This document shows positions 6,864 through 9,896 of a stretch of 9,896 bases of DNA, one piece after another. How positions within the stretch are numbered: the stretch's first letter is position 1; every line of letters starts with the position of its first letter. The notes beneath the pieces were generated by a model, which searched no databases, had not been told where the DNA came from, and saw only the letters and a list, made by a program, of their open reading frames with translations. The position numbers and the translations under genes are program-made. The stretch comes from Balneolales bacterium (GTDB taxonomy: Bacteria; Bacteroidota; Rhodothermia; Balneolales; Balneolaceae): contig JAKSCW010000351.1 of assembly GCA_022360375.1 (NCBI GenBank), forward strand, positions 1-9,896, written 5' to 3'.

Positions 6864-9836
6864 ATGTATATGCAAAAAAATCTTAATTATCTTAATTCAT
6901 TCATAGTAACACTCATTCTGTTCTGTAGCATTAATGTTTACGCGAATGATACACATGCGGTAACTATAACAGGGAAAGTTATTGATGCACTTACTGAAGA
7001 ACCTCTTCCCGGCGCGAATGTTAGAATTAAAGATACCATTATTGGGGACGCTACTGATATTAACGGCGAATTCAGTATTTCCGGAGTAAGTGAAGGTGAA
7101 ATTACGCTGGTGGTATCTTATTTAGGATTTCTGACCCAGGAGGTGATTTATAACCCGGATAGCTCAGAGCCTTTAATAATCCGCTTAGAACAAGAAGTAA
7201 TTGAAGGAGAAGCAGTAGTAGTAAGCGTACAGGCACAAGGCCAGAGAGAAGCAATAAATCAGCAGATAGCTTCTAATACGGCTGTGAATGTAGTTTCATC
7301 TACTAAAATTCAGGAATTACCGGAAGCAAATGCAGCAGAAGCTGTGGGAAGGTTGCCTGGGGTAACCCTGCAAAGAGAAGGAGGGGAAGGAAATAAAGTA
7401 GTGATCCGTGGTCTTTCTCCACAATTCAATAAAATTGCTATTGAAGGGGTGAGCCTTTCATCTACGGATGCAGGTAACCGAAGTACAGATCTGAGCATGA
7501 TTTCATCTTTTATGCTCGATGGAATTGAGGTAACAAAAGCAGCTTTACCGAATCAGGAGGCTGATCAGATAGGGGGAACAGTGAATTTCAAATTAAGAAC
7601 TGCTCCTGATAACCCCATTTTTGATGTACTTATGCAGGGAGGATATAATAACCTGTTGCAGGAAGCCAGGGATTATAAGTTGGTAGCAAGCGGGGGCCAG
7701 CGCTTTTTGAATAAAAGATTAGGAGTGTATGCAAATATCGACTTTGAGCAAATAAACCGTAGCGACAATATTGTAAATGCACCCCATACAGAAGTTTTTA
7801 CTTCAGAAGATACCATTGCAGTTGCCAGTAATGTCGATTTTGGTGTTAACACCAGGATAAACAACAGGTACGGCGGAACAGTGGTACTCGATTATAAGCT
7901 TGATAATACTCTGTTCAAGTTTTTTGGGATGTACAACCAGGTGAATGAAGACCAGGTAACACAAATAGAGAATATAAATCCCGGGGTTCGGTCGTATAAT
8001 TTAACCTTACAAAGCCAGGAAGAAGAACTGGCAATGGGAACGGTATCCCTTGAGTTTGAACATTTTTTTGAAGGGGCAAATCTAAAAGTCTTTGGGGGTG
8101 CGTCTTACAATTTCTCAGAGACGCAGGTTCCAAATGGGGTTCAAATGATTGTTCAGGATTTAAATGCCGTAACAACATTGCCTGTACCAAGTTTGGATGG
8201 CAGAGATGGTGTGGTAATAAATGAAGAAGGATCGGCGTTTCTGGCTCCTCTGGAATTCACAACCTTAGTTAACGACGTTAGCGGAGCACTGGTTAACAGG
8301 GCCGTAAGTTTTGAATCGGAATTATTTCAAGATCAATACACCATTGACCTGGGCTTGAATTATCAATTTCAACCTGCTGACCAGGTTCTGGTTGATTTGG
8401 AATTAGGCGGGAAGTATAAAACCAGGGAAAGGAGTTTTGATTATACACAGTTCAGAAATGAGCTTACGTTCACTGCAGATAACGCCTTAAACCAGATTTG
8501 GTATGATGAAGTTGAACGGTTGGGCAGGCTTGATGAACTTGGAACAGATTGGGTGCTGGGTGATGATATCGGATTTCCCTATGCTTTTTTCCTGGATCAA
8601 AATTTTTCATCCAGCGATTTCTTCAATAATAAACTAAGCCAGGTATTAGACCCTGAAGTTGTTGAAGAATTCATAAACCTGGTTCCACGAACTTTTGATG
8701 GCAATGGTAACGGGTTGCAATATGATTACAACGCGTCTGATTTAAACGACTACTCAGGTTCAGAAGATTACTTTGCTTTCTATGTAATGCCGGTGGTAAA
8801 AATCGGGCCTAAACTTACCCTGATTCCGGGTTTTCGGTATGAGCGAAACGAAACAGATTACATTGGTATAGGTACCGGAGGAACCGGTTTATGGGAAGAA
8901 CCGGTCACACTAAATGAACTTAATTACACCCGCGAGAATGATTTTTTCTTACCAATGTTGCATGTACGATACGACCTGTTCCATTGGTTTGATATAAAAG
9001 CGAGTTATACAGAAACCCTTTCCAGGCCGGATTTCAATTTATTGGCCCCACGTTATACCCAATCCAGTCCTACAAGCCTCGTATGGAATAACCCCGACTA
9101 TAAACCCATTGAATCCGATAATTACGATCTCAACTTCTCGTTTTACAATAACAAAATCGGGCTTCTTTCGATTGGCGGGTTTTACAAAACTATCAGGAAT
9201 TTCATTTTCCAGGATAATATTTATTTGCTTGAAGAAGATGATATCCTTGACATTTATCCTGATGGACTGGTACTTGGTGCTACCGTTACAGGGTTCATTA
9301 ATAATCCCAATGATGCAACGCTATATGGCGCCGAACTTGAATGGCAATCCAACTTTTGGTTCTTACCTGGTGCTTTTCAGGGCTTAGTTTTTGGAGTTAA
9401 TTATACCTACACCTATTCAGAAACCAAGTATCCTAATACAATCGCTGTACGGGCTGGTTTTCCCACCTTCGCCATTACAGGTACAGAGGATGAATCATAC
9501 ACCGCACGGCTACTGGATCAGCCCGATCATGCACTAAATACTACTCTCGGTTTCGATTATAAGGGCTTCTCTATTCGTGGCTCTATGCGTTTTCAGGCAG
9601 GAATTTTCAGCGGAAATAGTCCATTCGAAGTGCTTTTACAAGATACTGATGCACTTACACTGTACGATATATCGGTAACCCAGCGCATTCAAAGTTTAGA
9701 AGGGTTAAGTGTGTTTTTAAATGCCAGCAATATCAGCGAATCGATAGACCAGGTTACTAACCAAAACAGCGGCTGGCTGACTAACCAGAATTTTTATGGC
9801 TTAACGGCCCAGGTAGGTGTGCGCTATAAACTATGA
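6864..9836 (+). CDS. TonB-dependent outer-membrane receptor with N-terminal carboxypeptidase-regulatory-like domain
   Basis: A receptor of 990 residues when started at ATG 6864; a TTG at 6849 is also in frame and ATG 6870 is possible, but GAAG at 6851-6854 is best spaced for 6864. Signal peptide about 1-27, cleavage near VYA|N. A CarboxypepD_reg-like beta-sandwich spans about 32-110 (VTITGKVIDALTEEPLPGANV to PLIIRLEQE). A TonB-box-like segment (EAVVVSV) lies at about 116-122. The plug follows (about 140-245), with EAVGRLPGVTLQREGGEG, VVIRGLSPQFN and IGGTVNFKLRT. The rest is the 22-strand barrel, with MLHVRYDLFHWFDIKASYTE typical of the later strands, ending VGVRYKL. The plug looks like the receptor class first named from Xanthomonas and Caulobacter, which usually works without a SusD partner, rather than like SusC. 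It probably imports oligosaccharides using TonB-ExbB-ExbD energy, under control of the divergent LacI protein. The final residue is Leu where Phe or Trp is usual. Confidence 0.9.
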   Translation: MYMQKNLNYLNSFIVTLILFCSINVYANDTHAVTITGKVIDALTEEPLPGANVRIKDTIIGDATDINGEFSISGVSEGEITLVVSYLGFLTQEVIYNPDSSEPLIIRLEQEVIEGEAVVVSVQAQGQREAINQQIASNTAVNVVSSTKIQELPEANAAEAVGRLPGVTLQREGGEGNKVVIRGLSPQFNKIAIEGVSLSSTDAGNRSTDLSMISSFMLDGIEVTKAALPNQEADQIGGTVNFKLRTAPDNPIFDVLMQGGYNNLLQEARDYKLVASGGQRFLNKRLGVYANIDFEQINRSDNIVNAPHTEVFTSEDTIAVASNVDFGVNTRINNRYGGTVVLDYKLDNTLFKFFGMYNQVNEDQVTQIENINPGVRSYNLTLQSQEEELAMGTVSLEFEHFFEGANLKVFGGASYNFSETQVPNGVQMIVQDLNAVTTLPVPSLDGRDGVVINEEGSAFLAPLEFTTLVNDVSGALVNRAVSFESELFQDQYTIDLGLNYQFQPADQVLVDLELGGKYKTRERSFDYTQFRNELTFTADNALNQIWYDEVERLGRLDELGTDWVLGDDIGFPYAFFLDQNFSSSDFFNNKLSQVLDPEVVEEFINLVPRTFDGNGNGLQYDYNASDLNDYSGSEDYFAFYVMPVVKIGPKLTLIPGFRYERNETDYIGIGTGGTGLWEEPVTLNELNYTRENDFFLPMLHVRYDLFHWFDIKASYTETLSRPDFNLLAPRYTQSSPTSLVWNNPDYKPIESDNYDLNFSFYNNKIGLLSIGGFYKTIRNFIFQDNIYLLEEDDILDIYPDGLVLGATVTGFINNPNDATLYGAELEWQSNFWFLPGAFQGLVFGVNYTYTYSETKYPNTIAVRAGFPTFAITGTEDESYTARLLDQPDHALNTTLGFDYKGFSIRGSMRFQAGIFSGNSPFEVLLQDTDALTLYDISVTQRIQSLEGLSVFLNASNISESIDQVTNQNSGWLTNQNFYGLTAQVGVRYKL

Positions 9837-9857
9837 TTTTAAACAACCTAATAAACC

Positions 9858-9878
9858 GAATCATATTAGTAATGATTC
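9858..9878 (+). repeat. Inverted repeat in the gap after the receptor
   Basis: GAATCAT (9858-9864) and ATGATTC (9872-9878) are perfect 7-bp arms around a 7-nt loop. It is AT-rich, hence weak, and followed by only a short A-rich stretch, so it is not a good intrinsic terminator. It could be an intercistronic hairpin that tunes expression of the next gene, or a protein site. Confidence 0.35.
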
Positions 9879-9885
9879 AAAATCT

Positions 9886-9896
9886 TGGAGAATAAA
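9886..9896 (+). promoter_or_regulatory. Possible ribosome binding site of the next gene
   Basis: GGAG at about 9887-9890 is followed by AATAAA at the window edge. The spacing fits a start codon just beyond 9896, about 60 bases after the receptor stop, so the receptor probably has a co-transcribed downstream gene. Its identity cannot be seen. Confidence 0.35.

Noticed and set aside
9109..9387. Plus-strand open frame inside the receptor gene
   Set aside because: It is an out-of-frame shadow within barrel-coding sequence that is clearly intact in the receptor frame.
1..9896. CRISPR arrays, insertion sequences, tRNA or rRNA genes
   Set aside because: No direct-repeat arrays, transposase motifs, terminal inverted repeats or RNA gene signatures were found on reading the window.

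Overview
The window is a compact carbohydrate-utilisation locus from a Gram-negative bacterium of the Bacteroidota/Balneolota (FCB) type, probably marine. The lineage call rests on three things: a secreted enzyme ending in a 'type A' sorting domain with the YPNPFNPST motif (common in Balneolota, Rhodothermota, Ignavibacteria and relatives), a TonB-dependent receptor with an N-terminal carboxypeptidase-regulatory-like domain, and moderate-to-low GC with AT-rich intergenic DNA. The exact genus cannot be read from the sequence.

Layout, left to right. Positions 2-49 hold the last codons of an upstream plus-strand gene. A tight plus-strand operon follows: a cytoplasmic GH43 beta-xylosidase (33-1625), a GH26-like lipoprotein (1641-2744), a phytanoyl-CoA-dioxygenase-like Fe(II)/2-oxoglutarate oxygenase (2753-3487), and a secreted multidomain GH26-like enzyme with FN3-like, CBM4/9-like and sorting domains (3484-5523). 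The junctions are 15 bp, 8 bp and a 4-bp overlap, so the genes are very probably co-transcribed. A LacI-family repressor lies convergent on the minus strand (5524-6537), with no base between its stop and that of the operon. Divergent from the repressor, after a 326-bp control region, is a TonB-dependent receptor (6864-9836). A new gene probably starts just beyond the right edge.

How the genes may work together (inference): the secreted and lipid-anchored GH26-like enzymes would cut a polymer outside or at the cell surface, the TonB receptor would import oligosaccharides, and the GH43 would release xylose in the cytoplasm. The LacI protein would sense a sugar and act at a strong palindrome (AAAAGCGCTTTT) placed just downstream of a sigma70-like promoter for the receptor. 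GH43 beta-xylosidase together with GH26-like endo-enzymes that have Tyr-Glu rather than His-Glu at the acid/base position suggests xylan, possibly the beta-1,3-xylan of marine algae, for which GH26 endo-xylanases are known. Beta-mannan or another beta-glycan is not excluded. The least explained part is the oxygenase gene placed between the two GH26-like genes.
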